NCBI GenBank assembly: GCA_011523515.1 | Contig: WTGO01000069.1 | Coordinates: 1 to 64,000 of the forward strand | DNA length: 64,000 nt | Direction of reading: 5' to 3' | Source of the DNA: Chloroflexota bacterium | GTDB taxonomy: Bacteria > Chloroflexota > Anaerolineae > Aggregatilineales > Phototrophicaceae | Shown: piece by piece, positions 1 through 9,155 of the stretch | How positions within the stretch are numbered: position 1 is the stretch's first letter | How the letters are laid out: each line of letters opens with the position of its first letter | Made by a program: the position numbers and the translations under genes | Notes under the pieces: generated by a model | What the model was told of the DNA's origin: nothing | Seen by the model: the letters and a program-made list of their open reading frames with translations, nothing else | Database searches by the model: none

Positions 1-1283
1 CGCTGGCGCAGGATGTGACCAACATCACCTTCGGCGGTTGGGGCGGCGTCGCCGAGGACGAGGGCGTAAAGTCGGCCATCGAAGTCTTCGAGGCGGAGAA
101 CGACGATATTACGGTGGAATGGCTGCACAACCCGAGCGCCGGAGACTACGGCCGTGTCCTGCTTTCGAGTATCGCCGCCGGCACTGCGCCGGACACCGGC
201 TTCATCTTGTCCGACAACTACGAGACGCTTGCGGTCGGCGGCGCCTTGATGGATATCACCGATCTGGTGAAGAATGATCCGCTTCTCGGCCAACCGGGTT
301 ACTTCCTTGAGCCGCAAGAAGCCAATCGCTGCGAGGTCAACGGACGCTGGTATGGGATCGGCTCAACCTGGGTCGCCCATCACTTCTATTACAACGCTGA
401 GATGTTTGAGGCGGAAGGCATCACGCCGCCCGGTTTCCAGGATGACGAGATCTGGGAATGGGACGAATTCCTGGAAGTCTGCAAGGTATTCACCAGAGAC
501 AGCGCGGGCCGTCACCCGGGCGATGCCGGTTTCGACAGCGAAGACATCGTGCAATGGGCGGTAGACTGGCCCTTCTGGTGGATGCCGCTGGGCCTGGCCG
601 CGCACGCCAATGGCGGCGAATTCCTGACCGAAGACGGCTTGATCGGTTTGGACAGTCCGGAAGCGATGGAAGGCTTGCAGCGAATTTCGGATTTAGTCCA
701 TAAGCATCATGTGGCGCCGCGTGGCGCTGCCTTGGCCAGTTTGGGCATGAACAACACGCAGATGGTTGACAGCGGCCGCCTGGCGATGGCGGTCGATGGC
801 TCTTGGGCGCTGGCCTGGATGAATCCGTCAATGATGAACGTGCCGTTGGGCACCGGCGCGCTGCCCAAGATGCAGAAACCGGCCAGCATCATGCAGGCGC
901 ATTTCCACTCTGTGCTCGCGGGCACCGAGCATCCGGAAGAAGCCTGGCGCTGGGTACGCTTCCTGGCGACGCCCTTCTATCAGGAACATTTCTGCAAGAT
1001 TGGTCTCTGGGTGCCCAACCAGTCGGCTATGCTGACCGAAGAGGGCTTGAAGGGCTGGATCCGCGAAGGTATCCATCCTCCGAACTATTCGCAGTTCGCC
1101 ACCGATTATCTGCCGACGCATGGCGTCGCTGTAGCGATACCTCCGGGTTACATCGAAGCAGCCAACGATTATATCAATCCGGCTTTTGAGGCGCTGGCAA
1201 ACGGCGAAATGGCGGTTGACGTTATGCCTGACGCTGTTCGCGCGGCAAACGAGATCTTGACAGCGGCCAAGGAAAACATGTAA
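1..1283 (+). CDS. Carbohydrate ABC transporter substrate-binding protein (5' truncated)
   Basis: Extracellular family 1 sugar-binding protein that delivers a sugar to the two permeases encoded next. The window begins inside the gene. The frame is open from base 3 and reads LAQD before the ORF-track GTG at 15, which looks like the end of a signal peptide, so the real start lies upstream. The roughly 425 visible residues have the family pattern: an early segment on a protein acting across cells (ITFGGWGG), aromatic-rich binding-cleft segments (WPFWWMPLG, DGSWALAWM) and a C-terminal alpha-helical lobe ending NEILTAAKENM. A stem-loop and then malF-like and malG-like genes follow on the same strand. 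The sugar cannot be told from sequence. No ATPase of the MsmX/MalK type lies nearby. Confidence 0.9.
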   Translation, partial: LAQDVTNITFGGWGGVAEDEGVKSAIEVFEAENDDITVEWLHNPSAGDYGRVLLSSIAAGTAPDTGFILSDNYETLAVGGALMDITDLVKNDPLLGQPGYFLEPQEANRCEVNGRWYGIGSTWVAHHFYYNAEMFEAEGITPPGFQDDEIWEWDEFLEVCKVFTRDSAGRHPGDAGFDSEDIVQWAVDWPFWWMPLGLAAHANGGEFLTEDGLIGLDSPEAMEGLQRISDLVHKHHVAPRGAALASLGMNNTQMVDSGRLAMAVDGSWALAWMNPSMMNVPLGTGALPKMQKPASIMQAHFHSVLAGTEHPEEAWRWVRFLATPFYQEHFCKIGLWVPNQSAMLTEEGLKGWIREGIHPPNYSQFATDYLPTHGVAVAIPPGYIEAANDYINPAFEALANGEMAVDVMPDAVRAANEILTAAKENM

Positions 1284-1337
1284 TGCGCTGCTCAAACTTG
1301 GCGCGTCCGCGTTTCAATTGAGTTGACTTCTGTAAGG

Positions 1338-1362
1338 GCGGGAGAGCTAAAAACTCTCCCGC
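1338..1362 (+). promoter_or_regulatory. Intercistronic stem-loop between binding protein and permease genes
   Basis: Perfect 9-bp inverted repeat GCGGGAGAG/CTCTCCCGC around a 7-base A-rich loop. It lies in the 116-base gap after the binding-protein stop. No T tract follows, so it is more likely a 3'-end stabilising or partial attenuation element than a full terminator. Three other importers in the window have a hairpin in the same place. Confidence 0.6.
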
Positions 1363-1399
1363 TTCGCCTATGTATTGGTTGGGTTCACCTTAGGTCATA

Positions 1400-2350
1400 A
1401 TGATTTCGCCACCCGCGAAACGGGAATCAGAACCGGGCTTCTGGTTGACCCGGCTTTATAATCGCTTGACCCTCAAGCAGCGTCGCATGCTGATGGGTTA
1501 TGTCTTCATTTCTCCCTTTATCCTGGGCTTCTTGCTCTGGTGGCTGGGCCCCGCGGCGGTCGCGGGCTACCTTAGCTTTCACAAGTGGAACTTCCTCGCG
1601 GCGCCAAAGTTCGTCGGCATGGCTCACTTCAGCAAGATGGTCGGCGACCCCATATTGGCGCAGAGTCTCAAGGTAACCATCGTCTTTTCGGCAATTTCCG
1701 TGCCTCTGGGCCTGGTTTTCGCATTTTTTTTGGCCAACTTGATCAACGCGAAATTTCGCTTTATCGCCATCTTCCGCACCATTTACTTCTTGCCCAGCAT
1801 CGTTCCGGCGGTGGCGAACGCCATCCTTTGGGCTTGGCTGTTCAACACCGAATTTGGCTTGATAAACTTTGTCATTCGCGCTCTAGGCGGGCCGAAGATC
1901 GGCTGGCTGCAAGATCCCAGTTGGGTGATGTTGGCTTTTGTTATCCTGACCGTCTGGGGCGTCGGCGGATCGATGATCATCTTCTTAGCTGGCTTGCAGG
2001 GGATCCCGCAGATATTTTATGAAGCGGCCGAGATTGATGGCGCCGGTCGTTGGCAGCGGCTGCTTTATGTGACCTTGCCGATGATGTCGCCAATTATCTT
2101 CTTTAATCTGGTCATCGGCTTCATCAATTCGTTTCAAGTTTTCGTCAGCGCGCTATTGATCACCAATGGCGGGCCGCAGCGGGCGACGCTCTTCCTCGTG
2201 CTGCATATCTGGCGCACCGCCTTCAGCAGCCAGAAGATGGGATATGCCTCCGTGCTGTCCTGGCTGCTCTTTGCGATCCTGATGGTGCTGTCGTTCTTTG
2301 TCTTCCGATATATCGGATCCCGCGTTTATTACGAGAATCCGGGCGATTAG
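1400..2350 (+). CDS. Carbohydrate ABC transporter permease, MalF/UgpA type
   Basis: Membrane subunit of a sugar importer, 316 residues, the usual length for this family. A cytoplasmic N-terminus rich in charge is followed by about six hydrophobic segments starting at [16 protein letters not shown]. The EAA loop that docks the ATPase is clear: [20 protein letters not shown], about residues 210-230. It is encoded 11 bases before the MalG-like partner and downstream of the binding-protein gene and its stem-loop, so it belongs to one importer. The ATP-binding subunit is not encoded here and is probably shared from elsewhere in the genome. Confidence 0.92.
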   Translation: MISPPAKRESEPGFWLTRLYNRLTLKQRRMLMGYVFISPFILGFLLWWLGPAAVAGYLSFHKWNFLAAPKFVGMAHFSKMVGDPILAQSLKVTIVFSAISVPLGLVFAFFLANLINAKFRFIAIFRTIYFLPSIVPAVANAILWAWLFNTEFGLINFVIRALGGPKIGWLQDPSWVMLAFVILTVWGVGGSMIIFLAGLQGIPQIFYEAAEIDGAGRWQRLLYVTLPMMSPIIFFNLVIGFINSFQVFVSALLITNGGPQRATLFLVLHIWRTAFSSQKMGYASVLSWLLFAILMVLSFFVFRYIGSRVYYENPGD

Positions 2351-2361
2351 GAGCTATTGTC

Positions 2362-3246
2362 GTGGGCTTTAGCGAAAGACCGGCCGATTTCGTCGAAACG
2401 AGACGTCAACCAAAGTCCTACGGGGACATTTTCTTCCACTGGCTGACGGTGTTTCTGCTGGTATTTTTCGCTGTCGTCATGGTCACGCCCTTCATCTGGC
2501 TGGTCTCCAGCTCGCTGAAAACGCAGATCAACATCTTCCAGTACCCGCCGCAGCTGATACCCGACCCAATGGTGCCTGAGAACTACGTCTACGCGTTGAC
2601 CTACAAACCATTTGGTACTTACTTCCGAAACACGATTCTTGTCGCCGGTCTTAACGTTGTCGCAGTCGTCTTCACTTCATCATTCTGCGCCTACGGATTC
2701 GCCCGCATGCGTTTCCCCGGCCGTGATTTTTGGTTCGGCATCGTGATGGCGACGCTTTTCCTGCCATACGCAGTATTGCTGGTACCCAGTTTCATTGTGT
2801 TTTCGCGCTTGGGCTGGGTGGATACCTTCCTGCCGCTGGTGGTGCCGCCCTTCTTCGGCGGCGGCGCCTTCAACATCTTTCTCATGCGGCAATTCTTCCG
2901 CACGATACCGGAGGAGATCGCCGACGCGGCGCGGATCGATGGCTGCAGCGAGTTCGGCGTTTATTGGCGTGTCATGATGCCCTTGTCCAAGCCGGCGCTG
3001 ATTACTATTGGCATCTTCACTTTTCTTTTCGCCTGGAACGATCTCATTGGACCGATCACGTATCTGCGGTCGCCGGACAACTTTACGATTGCTGTTGGGT
3101 TGGCGTCCTTCCGCAGCCAATTCGATGTCAGTTGGGATTTGCAATTGGCGGCGTCTTCAGCAGTCACCTTGCCCGTTATCGTGCTCTTCTTCTTCGCGCA
3201 GCGGTATTTTATTCAGGGTGTGGTGATGACGGGGCTGAAGGGTTAA
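2362..3246 (+). CDS. Carbohydrate ABC transporter permease, MalG/UgpE type
   Basis: Second membrane subunit of the sugar importer, 294 residues, with a GTG start 11 bases after the MalF-like stop. There are about six membrane segments. The EAA loop reads [20 protein letters not shown], about residues 190-210, and the protein ends in the typical GLKG of MalG-like permeases. It converges on livF with only 13 bases between the two stops and no visible terminator. Confidence 0.92.
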   Translation: MGFSERPADFVETRRQPKSYGDIFFHWLTVFLLVFFAVVMVTPFIWLVSSSLKTQINIFQYPPQLIPDPMVPENYVYALTYKPFGTYFRNTILVAGLNVVAVVFTSSFCAYGFARMRFPGRDFWFGIVMATLFLPYAVLLVPSFIVFSRLGWVDTFLPLVVPPFFGGGAFNIFLMRQFFRTIPEEIADAARIDGCSEFGVYWRVMMPLSKPALITIGIFTFLFAWNDLIGPITYLRSPDNFTIAVGLASFRSQFDVSWDLQLAASSAVTLPVIVLFFFAQRYFIQGVVMTGLKG

Positions 3247-3259
3247 ACTTCGCGCGGAA

Positions 3260-3961
3260 TCATGCCCAGAATGCCTTTTCCAGGTCGTCAAACTCGGATG
3301 CCGGGCCTTCAAACTTATTTCGCCCCAACTCAAGCACATAGACATAATCGGCGATCTTGAGCGCTTCGCGGATTTCTTGATCGACCAGTAGAATGGTCAA
3401 TCCTTCTATGTCGCGCAGGTCGATCAGCATGCGGTAGACTTCTTCGCTGAGCAACTTCGCCAAGCCGGCTGTCGGCTCGTCGACCAAAATGACTTCGGGG
3501 TCAGTCATCAGCGTGCGGCCGATTTCCACCATGCGCTGCTGCCCGCCGGACAGACTACCGGCTTGGTCGTGCTGCTTCTCGCGCAAAATCGGAAAGCGCT
3601 CGTAATTCTCTTCAATCTTGCTTTCCATCCGTTTCTTGTCGTTCTGGAAGGTCCAGGCGCCCATCATCAGGTTTTCGCGCACGCTCATATGCTTGAACAC
3701 GCCCGGCTGCTGCGGAATATAGCTTATGCCCAGGCTGATCAATTGGTGAGTCGCTGTACCGGTCACATCTCTACCATTAAGCAGAATCTGTCCACTGTGC
3801 GGGTTCAGGAATCCGTAAATGGCTTTGAGCAGGGTCGACTTGCCGACGCCGTTCGCGCCCAGAATCGCCGTAATCTTCCCGGTTTCCGCCGCCAGGCTAA
3901 GCCCGCGCAATATATGCAAGTCTTCGTAATAGCCTACATAGAGATCTTTAATCTCGAGCAT
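3260..3961 (-). CDS. livF: Branched-chain amino acid ABC transporter ATP-binding protein LivF
   Basis: Cytoplasmic ATPase of the HAAT-type importer, 233 residues, normal for LivF. Walker A is GANGVGKST (about residues 35-43), the signature is LSGGQQRM, and Walker B is VILVDEPTAGLA followed by the switch-region VDQE. Last gene of the liv operon, 2 bases after livG. It pairs with LivG as the ATPase heterodimer. The long-chain Q-loop and missing C-terminal extension separate it from LivG. Confidence 0.93.
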   Translation of the reverse strand: MLEIKDLYVGYYEDLHILRGLSLAAETGKITAILGANGVGKSTLLKAIYGFLNPHSGQILLNGRDVTGTATHQLISLGISYIPQQPGVFKHMSVRENLMMGAWTFQNDKKRMESKIEENYERFPILREKQHDQAGSLSGGQQRMVEIGRTLMTDPEVILVDEPTAGLAKLLSEEVYRMLIDLRDIEGLTILLVDQEIREALKIADYVYVLELGRNKFEGPASEFDDLEKAFWA

Positions 3962-3963
3962 GG

Positions 3964-4698
3964 CTAATCGTCCTCATCATGGCCGAGGTAAGCGTCAATC
4001 ACCGCGGGATCATTTTTCACCGATTGTGGATCACCATCGGCGATCAGCGCGCCATGATGGAGCACCAGCAGCCGCTGGCTCAACTCAAACACGGCGTTCA
4101 TGTCATGGCTGATGAAGATGATTGCCTTGCCATTCTCATGAACGCGATGGATGTAGTTGGAAATGGTGTCTTGCAAAGTCGGATGAACGCCGGCGAAGGG
4201 CTCGTCCAGGATAATCACCGCGGGGTCCAGCATTAGGAGTCGGCCCAACTCCAGTAATTTTCGCTGCCCGCCGCTAAGCGCCCGGCTGAATTCGTGGGTC
4301 AAGTGGTCGATGGTCAGCAAACCCAATATATCGTGAGCCCGTTCTTCCAGATCGGCTTTGCGCGCGTTGGGTCTCAGCGCCAGGCCTGGCACCAGCATAT
4401 TTTCCATCACCGTCATGCGGCCCAGCGCTCGGGTGATCTGGAAGGTGCGCCCCAAGCCGGCGCGCGTCACATCATAGGCCGGGTGGCCGTCAATGCGCTT
4501 GCCGTTAAGATATATTGTGCCAGAGCTCGGTTTCAGCATACCGCTCAACACGTTGGTCAGCGTGGTTTTCCCCGCGCCGTTAGGGCCTATCAAGCCGATC
4601 AGCTCGGGTTTGGTGACGGAGAACGAAACGTGGTCGACCGCCTGGTTGCCGCCGAAGCGCATGGAAACCTTGTTGAGTTCCAGGTTGATGTCACTCAT
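3964..4698 (-). CDS. livG: Branched-chain amino acid ABC transporter ATP-binding protein LivG
   Basis: ATPase partner of LivF. Walker A GPNGAGKTT, signature LSGGQRKLLELGR and Walker B VIILDEPFAGVHP are all present, with the short insert after the Q-loop that is typical of LivG. The ORF track starts at 4734, but the start at 4698 (MSDINLEL) is preferred. It has GGAG seven bases upstream and overlaps the end of livM by only 8 bases (GATGATGAGTGA), a layout that suggests translational coupling. From 4698 the length is 244 residues. Confidence 0.92.
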   Translation of the reverse strand: MSDINLELNKVSMRFGGNQAVDHVSFSVTKPELIGLIGPNGAGKTTLTNVLSGMLKPSSGTIYLNGKRIDGHPAYDVTRAGLGRTFQITRALGRMTVMENMLVPGLALRPNARKADLEERAHDILGLLTIDHLTHEFSRALSGGQRKLLELGRLLMLDPAVIILDEPFAGVHPTLQDTISNYIHRVHENGKAIIFISHDMNAVFELSQRLLVLHHGALIADGDPQSVKNDPAVIDAYLGHDEDD

Positions 4699-5860
4699 CA
4701 TCCGGCTCCATCGGATCGACGATGTCGTCGTCATCGTCTTTGCGCTTGGATACGGATTCTTTCATTACCAAGTCGCGACCGCTGAACCATGTGATGAAGG
4801 GGTAGAGCAAGCCATTGCGCATATAGCGCAGGGTAAAGACCATGACCAAGCCGAACAAGGCAAAGCGCCAGGCGCCCGTCTCCCAGACGAAGGCGTCACT
4901 CCCGTCAAAAGTCGTGAGCCCAAAGGGCAGCGTAATCACAACTTCGCGCATCGCTTCCAGCATATAGCGTGAAATGAATGCGCCGGCCGCGGCGCCCACC
5001 AAACTCTCCATGCCGCCGATCACGGCGTAGGCGATAATCAGCGACATCTGCAGCACTTCCAGCTGTTCGGGGATGATCCGCTCCGAGCCGACATCGCTAT
5101 AGAAGATGGCGCCGGCCAAGCCCACAATCATGCTGGTGAAGACGAAAATCAGGATCTTGTATCGCACAACATTGACGCCCAGGGCCGAGGCCGCGTCTTC
5201 ATCCTCGCGCATGGCTCGCAGAAACAGACCAATGGGCGAATTGGCCACCCAGTGCATGACCAGCAGACAGACGATCAAGAGCGCGAACATCAGATAATAC
5301 TCGACCTGCCGCGCTGTATCGACGTCAGCGATTTGCAGCAAGGGGCGCAGAGACAAGCCGTTTGAGCCGCCGGTGTAGTCGTATTCAGTCAGCATCATGA
5401 TGCGGAATAACTCGGAGAAGGCGATGGTGAAAAGCGCCAGATAGGCCGAGCGCAGCCGCAGCAGCAGCCAGCCGATGACCAAGCCGACCAAACCCGCGAC
5501 CAAGGCGCCAATGATAATCGAACCCAGCGCGGAGAACGATTCCGGCGTAATCGCGATCCCCAGCATCGCGAATACGATACCGTCGCGGGCGATCAAACCG
5601 GCGACGTAGGCGCCGATGCCCATGAAGGCCATGTGGCCGAATGAAAACTGACCGGCGATGCCCGCCAAGAGCGCCCAACTGGACGACATGATGGCGTAGA
5701 AAAAGCCGCTGATGAAAACTGTCTTGGCATAGTTGGATTGCGAGGTGTCGTTGGGGAACCACAAGAAGAATAGGATAATCAAACCCAGTACAATGTAACC
5801 CAAGCGGCGGCGGCCGATGCCCTTATCAATTCTGGCCTCAAGTTGCCGTAAGAAATCCAT
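4691..5860 (-). CDS. livM: Branched-chain amino acid ABC transporter permease LivM
   Basis: Membrane subunit of the liv importer, 389 residues, with about ten hydrophobic segments. The family core is visible at SSSWALLAGIAGQFSFGHMAF and at the EAA-like region DEDAASALGVNVVRYKILIF. Both ends are unusual but not alarming: a charged N-terminus (RQLEARIDKGIGRRR) and a hydrophilic acidic C-terminal tail containing KDDDDD and ending EPDDE. The end of that tail overlaps the livG start. It lies 2 bases after livH. Confidence 0.93.
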   Translation of the reverse strand: MDFLRQLEARIDKGIGRRRLGYIVLGLIILFFLWFPNDTSQSNYAKTVFISGFFYAIMSSSWALLAGIAGQFSFGHMAFMGIGAYVAGLIARDGIVFAMLGIAITPESFSALGSIIIGALVAGLVGLVIGWLLLRLRSAYLALFTIAFSELFRIMMLTEYDYTGGSNGLSLRPLLQIADVDTARQVEYYLMFALLIVCLLVMHWVANSPIGLFLRAMREDEDAASALGVNVVRYKILIFVFTSMIVGLAGAIFYSDVGSERIIPEQLEVLQMSLIIAYAVIGGMESLVGAAAGAFISRYMLEAMREVVITLPFGLTTFDGSDAFVWETGAWRFALFGLVMVFTLRYMRNGLLYPFITWFSGRDLVMKESVSKRKDDDDDIVDPMEPDDE

Positions 5861-5862
5861 GA

Positions 5863-7410
5863 CTAGTGCTGCTCCTGGCCGAAGAGTCCGGTGGGTTTGA
5901 GCAGCAACACCAGGGCGAATATGACCAGCGCAAAGGCTTCCTTATAGGCGGCGCCGCGGCTGGGGTCCGGGTGGCAGCCTGCGCCCAGCGCTTCCACGAT
6001 GCCGACGACGATGCCGCCCACCAGCGCTCCGGGCACCGAGCCCAAACCGCCCAGCACCACAATAACGTAGGAGCGCCCGACCATTTCGGCCCCCACCCAG
6101 GGTACCCAGGCGAAAATCGGAATCAGCGCGGCGCCGGACATGGCCGCCAACATCGAACCCATTCCGAAAGACAAGGTGTTCATATTGGTCGGGTTGATGC
6201 CGGTTACCGCGGCTGCTTGCCGGTCTTGGCTGGTGGCGCGCAGCGCCCGGCCGGTCCAGGTGCGCTGCAAGAAATAGAGCAGGGCGAAGATGAGAACGAT
6301 GCCTACGACCATCGCGAAGGCGCGGTCGCCAATGATGTTGATGGGACCAAAGGCAAACTCGTCGGTGATCTGCGTTCGTTGCAGGGTGAAGCGACGAATG
6401 TCGATGAAGCGGTTGGTGCGTTGCGGGAAGGGCCCGGCGACCGCCAGGGTGGTGTACTCAATCACGAAGCCGAAGCCAAATGTGATCAATATGGCGTATT
6501 CCGAAACCCGCTCGATCAGCCCTTCATGCATCGGCTTCAAGAAGATACGCTCGAAAACGGCGCCCATCAGAAATACGATAATCGCCGCGACCGGTATACC
6601 CCAAATCGGATTCACTTGTACTTCTGTACCGGTCAATTCACTGAGCAAGTTGCCGGCGTGCAGCAAGAAATAGAATGAGAAATAACCGCCCACCATATAG
6701 AGCTGCCCGTGGGCGAAACTCACGATGCCTTGTACGGAATAGATCAACGTAAGGCCGACTGCCATCAAGGAATAGATGCAGCCGATGACCACGCCATTCG
6801 CCGTCTGCTGCGTTAAATACGTGACCGAGAAGGGCGCTTGCACGCAGGGATTGGTCGGGTTCTGTATGGCAAAGAGCGTATAGATTTGCCAGGCGCCCAG
6901 CGAACCCAGGACGATCATCCAGTCGCGATTGATCTTGGGCGTGGTCTTCCACATCAAACCGAAAATCAAGGGGCCGATCGCGAAACCACCCAAGGCGGCT
7001 GCGGTCAAGACATTCTGATCGTCGGCTTCCTGATCGCGGTAATGACGGGGAATGAAATAGGCCGCCAACGCTGCCCAGAGCGGGCCGGCCAAAATCAGCC
7101 AGAGCGCGGAGGGAAAATGCGGATCAACGACCCGCACCATAACTTGTGAAGATAGGAACACGGTAAGTACGACGCCGATGGTCAGGGTCGTCCGGCGAAT
7201 CAGCGTCGGCTCGAAATAAAACAATCCAAGGCCGACGGGCCCCAAGGCGAATCCGCCGATGACGCCGGCGATCTTAAGGGTCGTGTCAGGTATCAGGTCT
7301 TCGTTTTTGCGTCCGCGGTTTACGCCCGGAAGCAGAAACAGGCCCAGGACCGCCCACAGCGGACCCGCCACCATGAGCCAAAGTACAAACAGGGTATCTT
7401 GAATGACCAT
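5863..7410 (-). CDS. livH: LivH-type permease with duplicated N-terminal membrane extension
   Basis: The C-terminal 310 or so residues are an ordinary LivH permease. They begin near residue 195 with LTQQTANGVVIGCIYSLMAV and continue through YSVQGIVSFAHGQLYMVGG. About 190 extra residues precede this, making the protein 515 residues against the usual 290-300. The extension holds two similar hydrophobic units. Unit A, about residues 10-66, has LWLMVAGPLWAVL and GGFALGPVGLGLFY. Unit B, about 103-154, has LWLILAGPLWAAL and GGFAIGPLIFGLMW. I do not recognise them as a known domain. The gene sits between livK and livM, so it is the operon's only LivH. The extension is in frame with no internal stop, so it looks genuine. 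Confidence 0.9.
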   Translation of the reverse strand: MVIQDTLFVLWLMVAGPLWAVLGLFLLPGVNRGRKNEDLIPDTTLKIAGVIGGFALGPVGLGLFYFEPTLIRRTTLTIGVVLTVFLSSQVMVRVVDPHFPSALWLILAGPLWAALAAYFIPRHYRDQEADDQNVLTAAALGGFAIGPLIFGLMWKTTPKINRDWMIVLGSLGAWQIYTLFAIQNPTNPCVQAPFSVTYLTQQTANGVVIGCIYSLMAVGLTLIYSVQGIVSFAHGQLYMVGGYFSFYFLLHAGNLLSELTGTEVQVNPIWGIPVAAIIVFLMGAVFERIFLKPMHEGLIERVSEYAILITFGFGFVIEYTTLAVAGPFPQRTNRFIDIRRFTLQRTQITDEFAFGPINIIGDRAFAMVVGIVLIFALLYFLQRTWTGRALRATSQDRQAAAVTGINPTNMNTLSFGMGSMLAAMSGAALIPIFAWVPWVGAEMVGRSYVIVVLGGLGSVPGALVGGIVVGIVEALGAGCHPDPSRGAAYKEAFALVIFALVLLLKPTGLFGQEQH

Positions 7411-7478
7411 GCGCTCGCGCTACCTGATGTTGGCGGAACGACTGGCGCATCCGCCGGCTTCGACAATGAAAACAGCAA

Positions 7479-7507
7479 ACAAGGGCGACCAGTTCAGCCG
7501 CCCTTGT
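7479..7507 (-). promoter_or_regulatory. Intercistronic stem-loop between livK and livH
   Basis: Nine-bp inverted repeat ACAAGGGCG/CGCCCTTGT around an 11-base loop, in the 109-base livK-livH gap. On the minus strand it is followed by TTGCTGTTTTC, a weak T-rich stretch, so it may act as a partial terminator or as an end-point protecting livK mRNA. Confidence 0.6.
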
Positions 7508-7519
7508 GATTGCGATTCC

Positions 7520-8848
7520 TTAGGGTGAGGTACCCGGCTCGATATAACCGGTGCCGTGGGTTTGATAGACCTCAGGATAGACTACAGCCGCATCCAGACC
7601 GCTTTGACCCGGCTCATAGTATTGCATGACCGTTACGATGGGGTCGGGCCACTGATGCCACATAAAGGCCGGCGTGCCTTCCGGCAGGTCCGGATTATGC
7701 GCGCCATACGCGAAGTAGTAGCGACCTTGGGACAGCTCGATATCGACCGACTCGATTGCTCCCACGATAGCGGCGGCGTCATCGTAGCTGCCGGCGCGCT
7801 CCATCGCGTCCTTCAGGATGTAGACAGCATCGTAAGACGCCATGGCGAAGCTGGGAATGATATCTCCCCAGGCCTCCTCGTACTTGGCGTTCAGTTCAAC
7901 CGCGGCATCGCTGAACAGACTTGGGATAATGCCCACGCGATTGAAGGCGCAGTAATTGCCATCGGGGACGGTCGCCCAATACTGATCCGATTGGAAGGCA
8001 AACTGATTGGTGACGCAGATCGTGTCTTCGCTCGGCGCGATGCCCAGCTCGGACATCTGCTGCGTCAGGTTGAACGATGTCTCGCCGGTGACAAGTATGC
8101 GGATGACATCCGGCGCTTCCGCGCGGGCCTGAATCCGGCTCAGAATTGGGACGAAGTCTTCCGTGCCCAGTTCGACGTCAATCTTGGTGACGGTGGCGCC
8201 GGCTGCTTCAAAGCGAGCCGCCTCGTCCGCCGCCGCCGGCTGACCATAGTCCGTGTTCTCCACGATCAAGACGACGTCATCGACGCCCAGGCTGAGCAGC
8301 CAGTCGACGACAACGCTGCCGACCATCGAGCTGGCGGGAGAAATCCGGAAGATGTGATCGATGCCGTCCTCAAAGCGCGGCGGCGCGCCATCGTATTCAC
8401 GGATGCCGTTGGCGCTGACATTGTCATTCCAGGGCTCAGAGAATACTGTCGGAATCTGGTTCGCTTCCAGCATGCCCATGGTCGCCAGGCCGACAGCGCT
8501 GTGATATACACCCACCATCGCGTCGACGCCGTCTTCCTGAATCAAACGTTCCGTAACAGCCTGGCCGCGCTCGGGGCTGCCTTCCGAATCGCCGGTGACA
8601 ACATCAAGCATGTAATTGACGCCGTCAATCTGGACGCCGCAGTCGGCGTTGATATCGTCCGCCGCCTGGTTGAAAGCCCAATCCATGGCGACGCCGCCGG
8701 CTACCGCGCCAGGCGCTGAAAGTGGCGCCAAACCGCCGACAGTGATCGTGTAATCTGCAAATTCGCAATGCCCGTCCGCCTGCGCGATGCCCATCGGCAA
8801 CAAGGCGAGCAAAGCTATCAGGCAAATTAAGATAGTTTTGCGTTTCAT
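7520..8848 (-). CDS. livK: Branched-chain amino acid ABC transporter substrate-binding protein (LivK-like)
   Basis: Exported type I periplasmic-binding-fold protein that feeds the liv permeases, 442 residues. The N-terminus is a signal peptide: MKRKTILICLIALLALLP, with likely cleavage after QA of GIAQADGH and no lipobox cysteine. Family features include ITVGGLAPLSAPGA near the mature start and the NTDYGQPAAADEAARF hinge-domain segment. It is the first gene of the liv operon, with a strong AAGGAGG ribosome-binding site six bases from the ATG. A stem-loop separates it from livH. The ligand may be an amino acid, amide or urea-type solute; this family is not specific by sequence alone. Confidence 0.9.
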   Translation of the reverse strand: MKRKTILICLIALLALLPMGIAQADGHCEFADYTITVGGLAPLSAPGAVAGGVAMDWAFNQAADDINADCGVQIDGVNYMLDVVTGDSEGSPERGQAVTERLIQEDGVDAMVGVYHSAVGLATMGMLEANQIPTVFSEPWNDNVSANGIREYDGAPPRFEDGIDHIFRISPASSMVGSVVVDWLLSLGVDDVVLIVENTDYGQPAAADEAARFEAAGATVTKIDVELGTEDFVPILSRIQARAEAPDVIRILVTGETSFNLTQQMSELGIAPSEDTICVTNQFAFQSDQYWATVPDGNYCAFNRVGIIPSLFSDAAVELNAKYEEAWGDIIPSFAMASYDAVYILKDAMERAGSYDDAAAIVGAIESVDIELSQGRYYFAYGAHNPDLPEGTPAFMWHQWPDPIVTVMQYYEPGQSGLDAAVVYPEVYQTHGTGYIEPGTSP

Positions 8849-9025
8849 GTTGAAGTCCTCCTTGGATTCAATGATAGACGGCGACTACGGTGGATTGCCG
8901 CAGAATAACGCCGCGCGTACTTCCGACGTCGCGTCGCGCTGCCTGTAGCATCGAGCGATTCAAGTCATTGAAAAGTCTGTATATTGCCGATTGAGCAATT
9001 GAGACAGCCACTTCAGAACCTGAGG

Positions 9026-9055
9026 GCTGGGGCTCGCCCAGCACAGCCAGTGCTG
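9026..9055 (-). promoter_or_regulatory. Two overlapping, mutually exclusive hairpins in the liv leader
   Basis: GCTGGG/CCCAGC (9026-9042, 5-base loop) and CAGCAC/GTGCTG (9039-9055, 5-base loop) share the CAGC segment, so only one can form at a time. Both lie just downstream of the predicted minus-strand promoter in a leader of about 210 nt before livK. This could be an attenuator or ligand-responsive leader. I do not recognise a known riboswitch class. Confidence 0.35.
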
Positions 9056-9065
9056 CGACAGGTCG

Positions 9066-9094
9066 AGATTAGCTTGAATAACCGCATTTGTCAA
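9066..9094 (-). promoter_or_regulatory. Predicted sigma70 promoter of the liv operon
   Basis: On the minus strand, a perfect -35 TTGACA is followed by a 17-base spacer and TAATCT as the -10 (3 of 6 matches). Transcription would start near 9060 and run to livK with a leader of about 210 nt. Confidence 0.5.
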
Positions 9095-9126
9095 GCGAGC
9101 ACGCTTTTCCTGCACGCTCTCCTGGT

Positions 9127-9155
9127 TTGACAGGCTACCTCAGATGGAGTACATT
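9127..9155 (+). promoter_or_regulatory. Predicted sigma70 promoter of the peptide importer operon
   Basis: Perfect -35 TTGACA, 17-base spacer, -10 TACATT (4 of 6 matches). The expected start is near 9162, giving a leader of about 175 nt before the ATG at 9337. The two divergent -35 boxes are 32 bases apart, close enough for a shared regulator. Confidence 0.5.
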
